64,000 nucleotides of DNA from Gavia stellata (lineage: Eukaryota > Chordata > Aves > Gaviiformes > Gaviidae): assembly GCF_030936135.1 (NCBI RefSeq), contig NC_082596.1:76662888-76726887 (forward strand). The letters run 5' to 3'. Both the position numbers and the translations under genes were made by a program. Position 1 is the stretch's first letter. Every line of letters begins with the position of its first letter. The notes below the pieces were generated by a model. That model made no database searches, was not told the DNA's origin, and saw nothing but the letters and a program-made list of their open reading frames with translations. Below, piece by piece: positions 35,701-48,055 of this stretch.

Positions 35701-38700
35701 TAAGGCTGACTATTTACATGGCGTGGGAAGATGAGGGAAAGGGTGAGAGGAAGATTGTGCTGTTTCTCATGGTTGGGGTGACAAACATCCTTCTGCAGGT
35801 CAGGTTTAGGGCATTGTTGGCATGGTTTCAATTGAAACTTAATGGTTTAGTGAGTGCAGTATGTACTCTGACTATATTTACTATATTATACAGCCCCTTT
35901 GTGGCACCTGAGCGGGGCATATCTCCTCTGCAGTTCCTTAAAACGACCCAGGGTTTCCATGCTGCCTCCCACATGCATTGAGCACTTCATCGGTACCCCG
36001 GGACCTTAAGATGAAGCCTTTCAGCAATGTGATGTGCACAGGGCTTGTTCATGTCGGAGTGTGCAATGGGAGCCGTAGTTCCACGGGGCGGTGTTGGGCT
36101 CGGTGGTAGCATGGAAGCTTTGCAGGGTTGTGGCCATGTGCGGAGCTGAGGGGCTTGGAGGAGAGAGCTTCAGGTTATGTCTTCCTACGGTCTTCTGGGG
36201 TCCTTTGAAAAGTACTGCTGTAACGGGGTAACTTGTGCTACCTGACACTCTAGCCATGTTGAATGAGGTCCCTAGAAAACCAGTGGACTGAAAGGATTGT
36301 ATCAAAAGTGACTTTCACTTGAGATGCTGCCTCTAAAATCCATTAGCAGTTTAAAATTAACCAAATACTCCAGGTAGCTTAAATGAATCTTAATTACTTT
36401 CTGCCACTTTTATTACAAGAGTCTGTTTACAACCTTGTTGCCTTAGTGCAGCCTGGATTGCAAATGTTTTTTTTATCAGTGAAGATGATTTTGCAGCATG
36501 GCTGTAATCTCCCTAAAGGTTTGTCTGATCAATGAAGAAATAACAGGATTTGTATAAACCAAAGCAGAGCGGCCCAAAGTAGCTATATGCTAAAACTGAC
36601 CTAACCAGTAAAGCTTTGAATTACGACATCATCTTCCACCAGGGAGCACTGCAAAGTCTCCCTGCCCTTTTGCATCCTGTAAGAAAGGACTGAGCCATCC
36701 CATTGTTAGGGAAGAAAAACTGAATACAGACTAAAGACCTAAAATTTAACTAAGAATGTAAATTTACCCTGAATTTAGGATGTAAATGAACACTAACTAA
36801 AAATGATTGGGTTTTTTTTATTGTGATACTTACTGTAAAAGAAAGATTATAAACCATTCCAGTCTGGTTTTGAGGATTTGATTGACATTTTTTAAGTGAC
36901 CTCTCTGCTCCTATGTGTGTTTCGCAGCAGTGGAAGGGGAGGACAGAGGGAAAGCTGCTTTGAAGGAGAGAGTTTGGGAGACATGGTGAGAGCCTAGAAG
37001 AGAAGGCACAAAGAAGGGCAATATTGACACAACTCTCAACTTCTTAATTGACTTGATTCTGCCCCCCCCAATGCACCCACTTCTCACAATGTGAGAGGAG
37101 AAGGAATCAAATTGATTTCCATAGTCATGTAGGTATTTCTAGTGTGATGGAGAGAAAAGGCAAAGCAGGCTGCTCCCCCACCCCCTCAGGTGAAGATGAT
37201 GTGATGGGTGGGGGAGTGTCTTAGCTCACAGCATGGCTAGATGATGGCTCTGAAAATGATTACTGATATGATTATCTTTTCAGAGTAATGCTAACACTTT
37301 CTTGGAGCTGCTGTCAGGCGTCTGTATGGGAATAGCCTGCTGGTTCTGGGGGCTGTGTTTTGCCTGTGTGATGGCTGTATTGCTCTGCGTTTGCTTCCAC
37401 GTCCCAGCTTGTGGAAATTAAATTCTCAGAAATGATGATTGCCTCCTCAAAGGTGGAGGAAGTATTAGGAAGAAGAAACACATCAGGAGAGAACCAAGTA
37501 TTTATACCACAATGCATGGTAAACATCCCACTTGTGATACAGGTAGCTAATTCATGTCTAAAACTTGGCCTAACTTCAGCCCCGGTCTAAACCACAAGTG
37601 TCACTTCTGTGTAGATGTTTATTTGCCATGTCCTGTGGTCTGGTGGCCATTCGGACAGCCGGGGATTCCAGGGTTTACCACACGGTGAGGTGCCTGAGCC
37701 AAAATGCTTCTGCTCTGAATGCAAACGGTGGCACATCTAAATTCAATGAAATGGCAATGCCTGCTCAACTATCGTGACTTAAAACGACTACACCTATTGA
37801 TTTTATTTTTAAAGTATTTTATTTTCTATTCTTTTTAATTTCCCCAGCCTTGTCACTCTTAGGAGTGACTAGTGCTTTGCCTGTGCTGACTGTCAGTCTC
37901 GTACTCCAAGATCCCAGTATCTGCAGTTGTAAAGATGCAAAGTGGGGAGCGGACAGTCATTCCTGATAGTGAGGGAAGGGCACTGGTGCTAATCCCGTAA
38001 ATCCACAGCGGGCCTCTCCCGTGCATAGAAACCTGATCTTAACTCTTAGATCCTCCTTGCTGTTGCTGTGATGTTTAAATATAATTCCTACGTCTTAAAA
38101 CAAGAGCGAGTTAGAGCTAGTCAGATATAAGGAAAACGGTAAGAACTAGCCCTATAAATATTTATCCCTGCATCAGCATCTTACTCGGGGATACTCAAGA
38201 AAAAATGGCAAATGACTGTCTTTTTGACACTGTATGATAGAAAGCAAATGCAATTCCAAAGCCTCCCTTAAGCCTCTGTGGCATGCTTAAATATCTTCCA
38301 GTTGCATGATTAAAGGCTAAAATAAGTCTTATACCCAGGAGTAGTGGATTTGGGAGATTTGTGAAATGCCTGTCCCCAGCTACTTCCATTGATGCAAATG
38401 GCAGAGGCCAAACTGTGGTGTGTGAGGAGGGGAACTAGAGAGAAAATTGACTGAATAAGATGATAATGCTTGCAGTTAGGTCTAATCAGAGTTCGTTTCC
38501 TGTAATACTCCCAGAGGTTTTGCATAGTGAGAACAAATGCAAACGCGGTTTGGAATACCCTGGCAGGTTCAGCTCAATCCTCATAATCCATGAGCTTAAA
38601 AAAATCGAAGGACTTGAGGTTTTGGGTTTTTCCCCCCAAACCTCCAGAGATGCTTGCTACTGAGTAAGTGTTAATGCCAAGCTGCAGAATGATAGAGTTG

Positions 38701-39115
38701 CACCTTACAGTACTGACTTCAGTTAATTGTGCTGGGGTAACTGTGTATAGATGATTCTCTTCAACGCTCTTCTGGAAGAAGAAATTTTTCCACTCCTTGT
38801 ACCCTTCAAAAACCTGACAGCCAGTGAAACCTTAAAATTTTGATCTACAGTGATCTACACCTCATAGATTGTGGCTAAGCATATAAAAATATTCAAGACG
38901 TTAGAGTCAAAGTGGTGTTTCTGCTACTTGTCCTCCAGAGTGAGACTCGAGCAAAATTCCCAGCGCTGCTCTCCACAGGGTGCTGGCCACGTGCCTCTCT
39001 GTTGTCAGGTTCTGGTTTGTTTGTAGTGTTAGGACATAGTTGGATCCTTGTATCAACAGAGGCAGGTACATGCGTTAGCCTTTTTTAAAATTGTATTTTA
39101 ACACATAAGGTTTGC

Positions 39116-39154
39116 GTTGGGTTGGTTTTTGGGGTTTTTTTTGTTGGTTTTTTT
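39116..39154 (+). repeat. G/T-only run of 39 bases
   Basis: An uninterrupted G/T tract with GGTT and GGGG units, of the same type as that at 32,659-32,700. Confidence 0.65.
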
Positions 39155-39679
39155 AAGACATTTCGGCTCTGAAGATTACTGTTGGCGTGGAGCGTGGTAT
39201 TCTCACTTTGGGTCATGTCCTTATAAGAAAGAGAGGTGTTAAGCTTATTTTTCTTGTAGCACAGTCCTAGATCTGGAGAGGAGACTTTAGAGAGGTCAAC
39301 TAGTCAATGAAAAGCTAGCGTATAGTTGTGTTTTTTGACGGCAGTTTGGTGACAGTGATGAGGAAACCATCTGACATTCAGACATTCTGTCTGTTGACTC
39401 ATTGTTTTTTTTTCCTTTTAGCAATTTTGACTTGGTGTTTTTTCTTTCCTCTTTCCCCAGTGCCCTCACACCACACCCTCCCTGCCACTCCACCCAGTAA
39501 TGTTTTCCTAAATCTTCTTTCTTGCTTTCTGTTTCTTCTGAAAGTTGTGGACATGGAAAACAGACGCTTCCTTCTTTCTTTGCAGCAGGGTTCCATATAT
39601 TTGAAAGATACCATCATGACCCTTACTTTATCTTCTTTTGGCTGAGCTCCAGTTCATTCTGTTTTTTCTTTTTTCCTCC

Positions 39680-40870
39680 CAGATGTCATGTTTTTCTAAT
39701 TCTGTGATGTTCCTGTTGCTTTTGCTTGGATTCTCTCCAGTTGATCTTTTCTGAAATTTGCTGAAGACTTGGATACAGCCGCATGCTGGAAGCTTTATCA
39801 GCCATGAGTAGAACAGAACTGTGGCTTCACAATCCTCACATACGTTTCTCTATATGTTCCTGTGTGGTATTTGCCTCTTTCTGACAAAGAATTTTCCAGT
39901 TTCTAAAACTTACTTTGAATCCAGACTTCCAGCAAGCTGGCAGCTTTAGGTTAGCAGCTTTCTCAAGTTTCTCCTTTGTTATCTAGATCATTAGTATTAG
40001 AATAGTGTGGGACCAGGGCAGATCTCTGCAGAGGCTATTCAATGTGTCAGGCTATTTTGCGAGTCCTTCTATTTTTTTGACTGTGAGCAAATGGTAAGTC
40101 AGTGCAGTTATCCAGTTACTTTCAAATCTGCCATAAGGTGAGTGTTTGCGTTGATAACTGTATGACAGAGTTTTCTTAACTCTTCGTAAGAATGTGGTTT
40201 GACTCTTTCGACATGGTTTTGCTAATGTCAAGATTCAGTGTCTACTGCTTCTATGTTTGTAAAACATATTATTCTACCATAGTAAGAAGCTGAGTTGATT
40301 TGACCTGGCTTATCTAGGAACAATCAATTTTTGTTGGGTTCGATCTCTTATTTTCTTCTTGGTGCTAGCAGATGGGTTTAACGGCAATCCATGTGCAAAT
40401 AAGCAACAACTATCATTCTTCAGGTACTTCTTTCCACTCCTTTTCCCTCCCACTTCTTTAGAATATCACTGTTTGCCATTCTTCAGCCTCTGTTACCTTG
40501 TCAGTCCTCTATGAACTCTCAAAAATAACTGCTGACGCTTTGAAGCTTGTAAGAAAAACCCAAACTGTTCAACATGTTCATGACCAAATTCATGAAAACC
40601 AGCTAATTTGAGAGAAAGTTGATTCATCTAAATAGTGTCCGATCTGTGCTTTCCTTTTTTTTTTTTTCCCCCCGTCTCTGTCCTATCTTTACTAGTATTA
40701 GGTTTTGGGGTTTTTGTTTTGACCTTGTTACCTGTAGCTTTTTTGAGAAAATGATGAGTGGACTGACCTTTTCCTTAATGATTAATTTATTGCTGTGGAA
40801 TTGCAGAATGAGGTTTTGATATTCTTGATGTCTCTTGCTTCACTTTCACTTATTTTGGTATTGCAATAAT
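39680..40870 (-). mobile_element. Decayed CR1/L3-like LINE with RT remnant, minus strand
   Basis: Over about 1.2 kb the plus strand follows, in order, the reverse complement of an old amniote CR1-like LINE. GAAGCTTTATCAGCCATGAGTAGAACAGAAC, then ATCATTAGTATTAGAATAGTGTGGGACCAGGGCAGATCTCTGCAG, then TGGTTTTGCTAATGTCAAGATTCAGTGTCTACTGCTTC, then CTCTATGAACTCTCAAAAATAACTGCTGA, then TTCATCTAAATAGTG all occur at family spacing. The third phrase, reversed, lies over the 'DVIYLDFSKAFD'-type reverse-transcriptase block of the family, here broken by stops and substitutions. The copy is therefore dead. It lacks the terminal 3' repeat, and both limits are soft. The family in life encodes a reverse transcriptase/endonuclease for copy-and-paste transposition. 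Confidence 0.75.
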
Positions 40871-42745
40871 TGTCTTCAGGCTATTGCTCTTTTAGTGGCG
40901 CATGGATGAATGGACTTTGCTTGACTTCTTTAGCTAGCAAGGGAGAGGAGCTAACTGTCACGTATGGGCAACAGCAAAACTTAAACATCTTGGGTCTGAG
41001 GATTAATTGGAAGCCAATTAAAAACTGGAGGTGTGAGAGAATAAACAGTCAGTGGCAGAAAGCTCCCTTCAAATACCAGGCAAGTTCGTTCATCCAGAAT
41101 CAACCCATTGAAATGGTTAATGGGCAAATGCCAAAAGGTTGAATCTTTACCTCAGCTGGTTTTGTCAGATTGGAGTTTGAGAACATTTAGTTGGTACCCC
41201 TGATCAGCTTAGCCATAATTCAGAAGCCATGTAGGGTTTTATATATGGTGCTTCAGCTGCTGTCTGAGACTAGAATAGTTTAAAATAGAAACTATTGAAA
41301 TACACCGATGAACCCAAAATGGCTGGATAACCATATGATAAACTAGAGGCTTGGTCCTATGTTACCGCCAGATCTAGAAGCGTGTTGGATAAGGGGATGT
41401 TTACAGAGTGGAAACAGTGAACTATGCTAATACTGTTCAAAAATAAGAACCCTTCTGAAAAGGAACGTACAGTTTCAAGAACAGATGGTCTAGTGGTAAT
41501 AGAGACTAACAAATTTTGTTGGCTGGCAGCCTTCTTTCAGGTTAGGATCTTGTCTTGAAAGCTCTTTCATAGACTTGACTTTCCTTCTGCAAAGTACTTG
41601 ATAAAAGGGCAGAGTAAATTAATCTCGGGAAGTTGTTCTAACAAAAACAGCTTACGATGAAAGCGCAAGGTAAGTGGCAGTAAGCTCGTGGAGGCAGGTA
41701 GTCTTTGTTGGAGCAGCCTGTGGCTATTTCAGATTTTGTTCTGCTCTCTGTGCTCCAGAATTAGCATGCTGCAGGACGGTTGTCACCCCTTTGATGGAAG
41801 GTGGGAAGACTGACTTGGAAACATGCGCAAGTCTTGCTTTGATCGTCTCTCATTTTTTCTGCAGAAGCAGCATATTGTATGTTAGACAGAGCTTACATAA
41901 TCCTCCTTGTGTGTGTGTAAACATATTTAACACAGGCCTTTTGTTTCTTGACTAGTTTAAATTTATCCATAGTGTACATGCAGTGTGGAAGGGAATGGAA
42001 GAGGGATGAGTTACAGGATGCATTTTGGATTTCTCCTCCCCTCCAGTACCCCAGAACTTGTATTGGCTCATAACAAGCATAACAGAGGTGAAATAATCCC
42101 ATTCTTTTCTTCTATCCATGCCTTAGCATGCTGAGAGCAAACTGACTGTCTCCGTTCTTTAACTTATCAGTGGCATCGCAACCCTCGCTCTTTCCTTGCT
42201 GGGTTGATTCTCCTTTAGCACAGTAGCTAGTAGAGAGGCTTTCAATGCAGATTAGTGTATAAGCCTGTGCCATTTTTGGCTGGCTGTTAGTGTTTAAAGA
42301 CTTTAAAGTCCCCCACTAAAGACAACACAGAAGAACAAAAGCTGGCCTGGATATGTGGCGTGTGTGTTCTTGTTTAATATCGGAATTCCTGGTATGGCCA
42401 GGGATGCATGCCAGCTTTGGCAGTACAGGGCACAGTTCAGATACTTAAGTGCTATACTAAAAATAACGGGACTATTTTAGACTGGGACCCAATTAGGGAG
42501 AGAAAAACTTGTTGCTCTGCAATCAGTAATCTGAAGTAGCAGGCAGGCTGCAATGTGCAAGTAAGCTCGGCTGTTTTGCTTGCGGAGTTGCCAGTTTGAT
42601 GCTGCTTCCTCACTGTGTTCTTTCGATGCTTTTCCAGAGGTTAAAAAAATAAAAAAAATCATCCTCTTAAGGCTGACTTGGTGTGCTTTAGTTCAGATTT
42701 TGATATTGCAGTCTTTAATAGCATTACAGCTCCTAATCCTCCAGC
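40871..42745. other. Probable intronic DNA, nothing recognised
   Basis: No exon or repeat was recognised. A perfect inverted repeat TTAATTGG-AAG-CCAATTAA lies at 41,003-41,021. Frames such as 40,870-41,142 have no recognisable homology. Confidence 0.5.
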
Positions 42746-42880
42746 AGCGGCTTGGGAAATTCCTAGAAGGCAGGGAGCGGGAGGCGAGAGTTGCGGCGCG
42801 GTGCCCTCCCCGTCGCCGTGAGCGAGCTTCGCCCTGCCCTGCAGAAGGGCAGCGAGCGTGAACCTGGGCAGCCGAGGGGC
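42746..42880. promoter_or_regulatory. Compact CpG-dense pocket, possible internal promoter
   Basis: About 13 CpGs fall in a little over 100 bases (GGCGAGAGTTGCGGCGCGG, CCGTCGCCGTGAGCGAGC, AGCGAGCGTGAACC), while several kilobases on either side are CpG-poor. The clear boundary against AT-moderate flanks is unlike gradual drift. It could be an alternative first exon or promoter inside intron 1, a short GC-rich exon, or an unmethylated enhancer. An acceptor-like GCCCTGCCCTGCAG ends at 42,844 and an ATG in good context (GAAGATGG) follows at about 42,890, but that frame stops after roughly 37 codons without recognisable homology. Confidence 0.35.
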
Positions 42881-45254
42881 TGGTTTGAAGATGGTTGCTT
42901 TTCCCCTGGTTTGCCTAGTGGGGACAGAGGAGAAGGGAGTACGGTTCCTGAAATCTGCTGCTGCTTGCTTTCCTATGTCAGGAAGCACAGTGAAAAGCGC
43001 CTGAAACAAAGCATTACTTTACACTTAAGTCGTTTCTCTCTGATGGTTTTATTTTTGGTGATGCTGCTTGCTCCCACCTTCTATTAGATCTCTCAGATTT
43101 CAGTGAAGCGAGTTAGAGGAATCTGAATTTCTCTGCGTGTGGGGCAGTGTGAAAGGAGCAAGCACGCTCCAGCATCCGAATCCTCTGGTCTTGGAGGGCT
43201 TTCAAGTGATCGGTTGCGTTTGGTCCCAATTCTCTGCTGCTCAGCAGGACAGGGTTGTGTATGTAGCCTTATGCAAATGCTGCGTTGGATAGACTTGTGC
43301 TGATGCTCAAGATGAAAGCTAAATGCACCTAAAGCTTCTATTTTTGTAGACGTCTTTCTAGCATGCTATTTTAAGAACATGAAAAAGCCAGAATCTTTTT
43401 GGTGTTGTGACTCTCATACTATTTTGAAAGTAGCTTTTCGTTTTACTCAAAAGAAAAAGCTGCTAAAAGAGGAGTTCAAGGCCTTGTTCAGCTGTGGTCT
43501 CTTAACAGCTTTCAGTACGGTGTTGAACTTAGGTTGTGATTTCAGGAGGACTTTATCAGATTTGTGCAGGAAGCTTCATGTTCTTTAAAATCTTAGATTC
43601 CGATTTGCTCTTGCCCTGGCCTAAAATGCAAAGAAAGAGACTTCCTAGATACCCATAATGAAAATGGCACCTTTCATGTTCAGTGCTGAAACATGTCATA
43701 TCCTGAATATAGTACATTCCCATGGAAATCGTGGTAGAGGCACCCTGGCAAAGCAGCTCATGTTTTGTGTTGTAGAGAGCCAGCATTTAGCCATTTGTAT
43801 GTCAACTTGCAAGCTACATGGATTCTACCTTCTGCATACTGCAGCAGCCTGTGGGACTTGCTGTTAAAAGTAAATGTTGCTAGGCATCCTCCATGTAACT
43901 CTAGTTTTTAGGTCTGTGACAAAATGTTAAAGGTGCAAATCTGTTAAATTGATGCAGTATTTTCTGGAGGAGCCGATGTGGTGGTGCTGAGGTTGTCTTT
44001 CTGGACCTCTCTGTGATGTGGCTGTTCCTCCAGCTCTCCTTCACCATCCCAGCTAGGTTAATGTGTAGTGCCTGCAACTCGCAGCCAGGAATATTAATTA
44101 AAAAAAAAAATATGATGTTAATTTGAATTGCGAACTTAGTTCATGTGAAAGGGCTGCGTTAATGAGCCTAGCTGGGGGGCAAGTAGCCCTCTGTCCTGCT
44201 GTCTCTGGTGGGGGACGTGACCTGGACCAGAGGGACCCATGGATGGCAGCAGGGAATAACGATGTCTTGAATGCAGAGCTCATGGCTCAGAACCCCAGCT
44301 TCTGCCGGTGCCTGTGCCTGGGGCCTGCTGGGTGACCTCAATCTTTTCCGGCTGTCTCCGTTTCTCTGGTTGAAAATGGAGTTGGTACAGGGCTCCGTCA
44401 CGGAAAAGGGGCAACAATCCGTGTAAGAGTGAGCATAGTATGGCTGTTCATCTTGATAAGCATAGCTGTAGTGGATCAGACCACAGGTTAACCAAGAACA
44501 GTTTTGTGTGTCCCTGGGCCATTGGTAGCAGTTGCCTAGGTAGAAAGCCTGCAAGGAGTTTTCCTCTGCTTTTAGGCCCTTCTGATTCATGCTGAGCTGT
44601 GCTGCAGCTCTCTGGAGAGTGTACCTCCGTTATTATGGTCACTATCCCTTGACGACCCTTAACACATTGATAGGTCCAATCACCCCATGGGAATTATTTT
44701 AATGTTTCCTCTCCACTTAAGATCTCTTGCCTACCCCTTTCTTTTGAGAGGGAATGGTCATTCTCTGTGCACTTCATGCGTGTCCTCCAGAAGTGACTAG
44801 ATGTCTGTCCTCTTCTCCCTCATCTGTCTCTCTTCCCCACACTGAATGATCCAGGTATGTTAGTTTCTGCTTTAGGAATTCCTTTTATCTGTACTCTTTT
44901 TAACTCTATTTTACCTTCTTAGTGTCATAACAGCCCACAGTTTTCAAGAAGTGGGTGTGCCCTGGGTTTAATGACTTGTCATGATTCTGCTTTGCTTGGG
45001 GGAGTTCCTTAATTCTAATACTGTATTTCCTTGTGAGGTATTGTCTGCCTTTTTTTCCCTAAAATGATACTTTCAAGTAAGACTTCAGACTCCTGATGCT
45101 TACTTCAGCTGTACACACAGGCAGAATTGTTTTTCTTCTTGCACATTGGCTTGAGTTTGTGGAAATTAAATCAGCGTTGCCCTTTTGGTTGCCCATCTGC
45201 TTGTGATCATGAGATTGTGCTTTACATGAAGCTCCAGCTCCGATAACTGAACAC

Positions 45255-45350
45255 GTCATACTGGCAGCAAACTTTGTGTCACCTCCCTGTTTGTCAGGTT
45301 TCAGAGAGCTTATGGATACATTGGAAAGAATGGCCACTACAGTCATTCTT
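45255..45350 (-). mobile_element. Possible old CR1-like LINE fragment, minus strand
   Basis: CAGCAAACTTTGTGTCACCTCCCTGTTTGTCAGGTTTCAGAGAGCTTATGGAT resembles the antisense of the conserved LINE block 'gttttgtgtcatctgcaaattt...' that lies 3' of the 'gggaccagg' phrase seen at 40.0 kb. Only this block is readable; flanking similarity is weak. Confidence 0.3.
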
Positions 45351-45874
45351 GAGACTCCTTGTATGGAAAAAACACTCTGTGTTTTCCTACCTTTAATTTT
45401 TACCCTTCAGCTGGGTGTTAAGGGGGGCACCACTCCTGCAAACTACAGCAGCTCAAGTCCTTTTAAGAGGCCCTAGTTAGGGATAATGCCCAAATGTGTC
45501 TTTGTCCATACAGTATCATAAACCTCGGTAGGTTTGAGTTACAACTTCTGTGAAAACTCTACTGACTCTTCCTCATGCCATCTTACTTATTATCCATGTC
45601 TATGTTATCTAGTTTTAAACTAGTTCTTTCAGCAAAGGAGTCACTTCCTGATTTTTCAGTTCCCTGAATTTACCTTGCACTTGCTTCTGAAAACTGCTCT
45701 GACTTAGCCATCTTTCATGCTATGTCCAAATCAGTTCAGGTGTGACAGGGTATATATGGCAATTAACAGCTTGGCAGTTTGATGTTTTCCTTCAGAAATC
45801 TTGGCTGAATTCTCTCCATTCTAGCAACTTATTGCAGTCTTTTTATGCTGCTCTTTAAATGTCATCTATCACAG

Positions 45875-45910
45875 GTGTGTGTGTTTGTGTGTGTGTATAT
45901 ATATGTATAT
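45875..45910 (+). repeat. (TG)n/(TA)n microsatellite
   Basis: A GTGTGTGTGTTTGTGTGTGT run continues into TATATATATGTATAT. It is a compound dinucleotide repeat, probably length-polymorphic. Confidence 0.85.
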
Positions 45911-47770
45911 AAAAATAATAATATGGTGCCTGGTGACCTTGTGGAGTTTGACATTGATTTTTATTTTTTAAATAAACAAACACAACATCTCTTAAGGAAC
46001 TAAAACAAAAATGGTCCTTATGCTTTCTTCCTGTCAAGAAACCTTGAAGGTCTTTGCAGCTAAGGTGAGTTTTGGGGTAAGAGGGAGGAAAGACTTGATT
46101 TATTGTATTTGGCATTAGAACTGATAGGAGATGCCATTCCAGTCTGGTCTTTGCGTTCAGCCTTATGTCCAAGTTCACTTTGGGCATTTGTTCAAAGGTA
46201 ACCGTAACCATGAAACTGATCTTCACTATCCAGACTTCTGGGGCTTTTGCCTTAGGTTATAGGGAGTGCCTGTTGCAGCATCAGTACATCCTGTGTTTCA
46301 TTTCTGAACTTCAGTGTCCCTCCTCTGCGTTGCCTGTTCTCAAGTTACAGGGACACTAAGTTAACATCTTCCAGTACACTTGGCAGAACAAAGTCAGAGG
46401 AATGTACTTTTTGGTTAGAAAACTTAGTCTCCAAGTTCTGCAGCAAAAAGATGAACAGAAAATTTCCATGCCTGAGCAAGAAGTCTCAGGCAAGCCTCCC
46501 ACTAGCACAGGAAAAGACCTGGGAAGCTCTCATATCTTTTGCGATGTTCCTAGCACATCATGAAATGCTGCTTTCTTGTCCAGTCTGAGAACTTGTTTAT
46601 GAAACCTAATATTGCCCTGTGAAACTGAACGCTTTGCTTCTTAATACTACAGCCTGAGCAATGCTCAATGAGGTGGACAGGGTGCTTTGTGTATCAGCTG
46701 TTTCAGGCATCGTGAAGTCTAAAAACGGTGCTTCCTTAGCTGGCACTTGGAAGCTTCACCCACTCCTGGGGAGGGGAAAGAAATCTGTGTTGCGGCGCAA
46801 TCCTGTAGCAAATGTATCCTCCAAAAAAATCAATACAACAGCTGAGTCATTCGTTCGTTCTTTTTCTTCCATGCTGCTGGCTAATCCCAATACCCTTGTA
46901 TTTCACACAGGAGGGAGAAGGCAGGAAATACTGTCTTTTTATTACTTGTACCCTGCAGGACAACTGTCTTCACAAAATACAGGTGGCGTCTCTGTCTCCA
47001 CTTCACGGGAAAGATTAACAATAATTAAGGTCAACAATTAAGGTTGTGAAAACCTTCAAATAAGTGCAACATCTGCTCTTATACTAGAGTAAATAAAATA
47101 ACGCTGGATCTCTGATTGCCAACATATACTTGCTCATATCTGTTTTGTAATTGCGGGCTTGTGAAATTCATGCTGTTAACCAGTCCCTTGCTGACCAATG
47201 TGAATGACCAGCAGTCAGTGCAAGTAGTGGTTTGGCCAAGAGCTACATGCTGAAACTGAGGTTGCAGAATGAGAAGTGGGGATCCTGTATAAAATTTGGG
47301 GCGCTGTGAACCTCGCCATGGCAGTGGTGGTCAGACGGCTCCCAAGGCGGACATGGGATGTAGTCAGCCGTTCACCTCGGGTATGGCAGTTGACCCCCTG
47401 GACTTCTCAGTGCGCTTCAATGTCAAATAAATCCAGTTTTCCTAAACTGCCATTGACTAACTGGTTTTACTCTTGCTTTGAGACCGAATAGGGTTGTTGG
47501 GGGGTCATTTACTGTGTCTTAACTGACTGTTGTTTTTTCCATAATCTCCTTAAATTTGATGGTAAGAGCACACCTGAGTGTGTTCTGAGATGGACATTCC
47601 TAGAAGTAGGCATTGAGGCAGCACTGGAAATAACTGACTTACAATGCACATGGGCCTTTTGCTGATATATCAGGAAAAATTTACAAATTGCAGAGAACGT
47701 CCTGAACTTCACTTCAGGAGCATTCATTCAGATAAAGCCATTTTGGTATTAAGGAATATTCTCCTATGAA

Positions 47771-48055
47771 TGGAATAGAATATTTTGAGTTGGAAGGGAC
47801 CTACAGTGATCATCTAGTCCAACTGCCTGATCACTCAGGGCTGCCCAAAGGTTAAAGCATATTATTAAGGGCATTGTCCAAATGCCTCTTAAATGCTGAC
47901 AGGCTTGGGATATCAACCATCTCTCTAGGAAGCCTGTTCCAGTGTTTGACCACCTCTCAGTAAAGGAAATGTTTCCCAATACCTAGTCTGAACTGCCCCT
48001 GTTGCAGCTTTGGACCATTCCCACACATCCTGTCACTGGATACCAGGGAGAAGGT
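47771..48055 (-). mobile_element. CR1 LINE 3' tail, minus strand
   Basis: This is a clear avian CR1 end read backwards. TTGGAAGGGACCTACAGTGATCATCTAGTCCAACTGCC is followed by AGGGCATTGTCCAAATGCCTCTTAAATGCTGACAGGCTTGGG, then TCTCTAGGAAGCCTGTTCCAGTGTTTGACCACC, then CCTGTCACTGGATACCAGGGAGAAG. The outer edge (GGAATAGAATATT) is a worn form of the family's terminal ATTCTATGAT repeat in reverse. The copy is 5'-truncated and is the best-preserved repeat in the window, so probably the youngest. Confidence 0.9.

Larger units (their letters stand above)
26301..39679. other. Probable intronic DNA without recognisable exons
   Basis: I found no coding exon, RNA gene or well-matched repeat in these 13 kb. 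Simple-sequence features include a polypyrimidine tract at 31,473-31,527 and G/T-only runs at 32,388-32,414, 32,659-32,700 and 39,116-39,154. A short hairpin sits at 30,297-30,334. Many open frames of 60-160 codons occur on both strands with no family resemblance. Slight CpG enrichment near 36,040-36,120 is too weak to call. Confidence 0.5.
42881..47770. other. Probable intronic DNA with doubtful old LINE trace
   Basis: No exon was recognised. Around 45,120-45,350 phrases such as GCAAACTTTGTGTCACCTCCCTGTTTGTCAG resemble the reversed reverse-transcriptase part of old CR1-like LINEs ('tgtgtcatctgcaaatttg'), suggesting another minus-strand fragment, but this is unsure. A TG/TA microsatellite lies at 45,875-45,910. 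Confidence 0.45.

Noticed and set aside
40330..40360. tRNA B-box-like GGGTTCGATCTC
   Set aside because: No A box at the right distance, no pairing acceptor stem and no cloverleaf upstream. The stretch lies inside the decayed LINE, which explains it.
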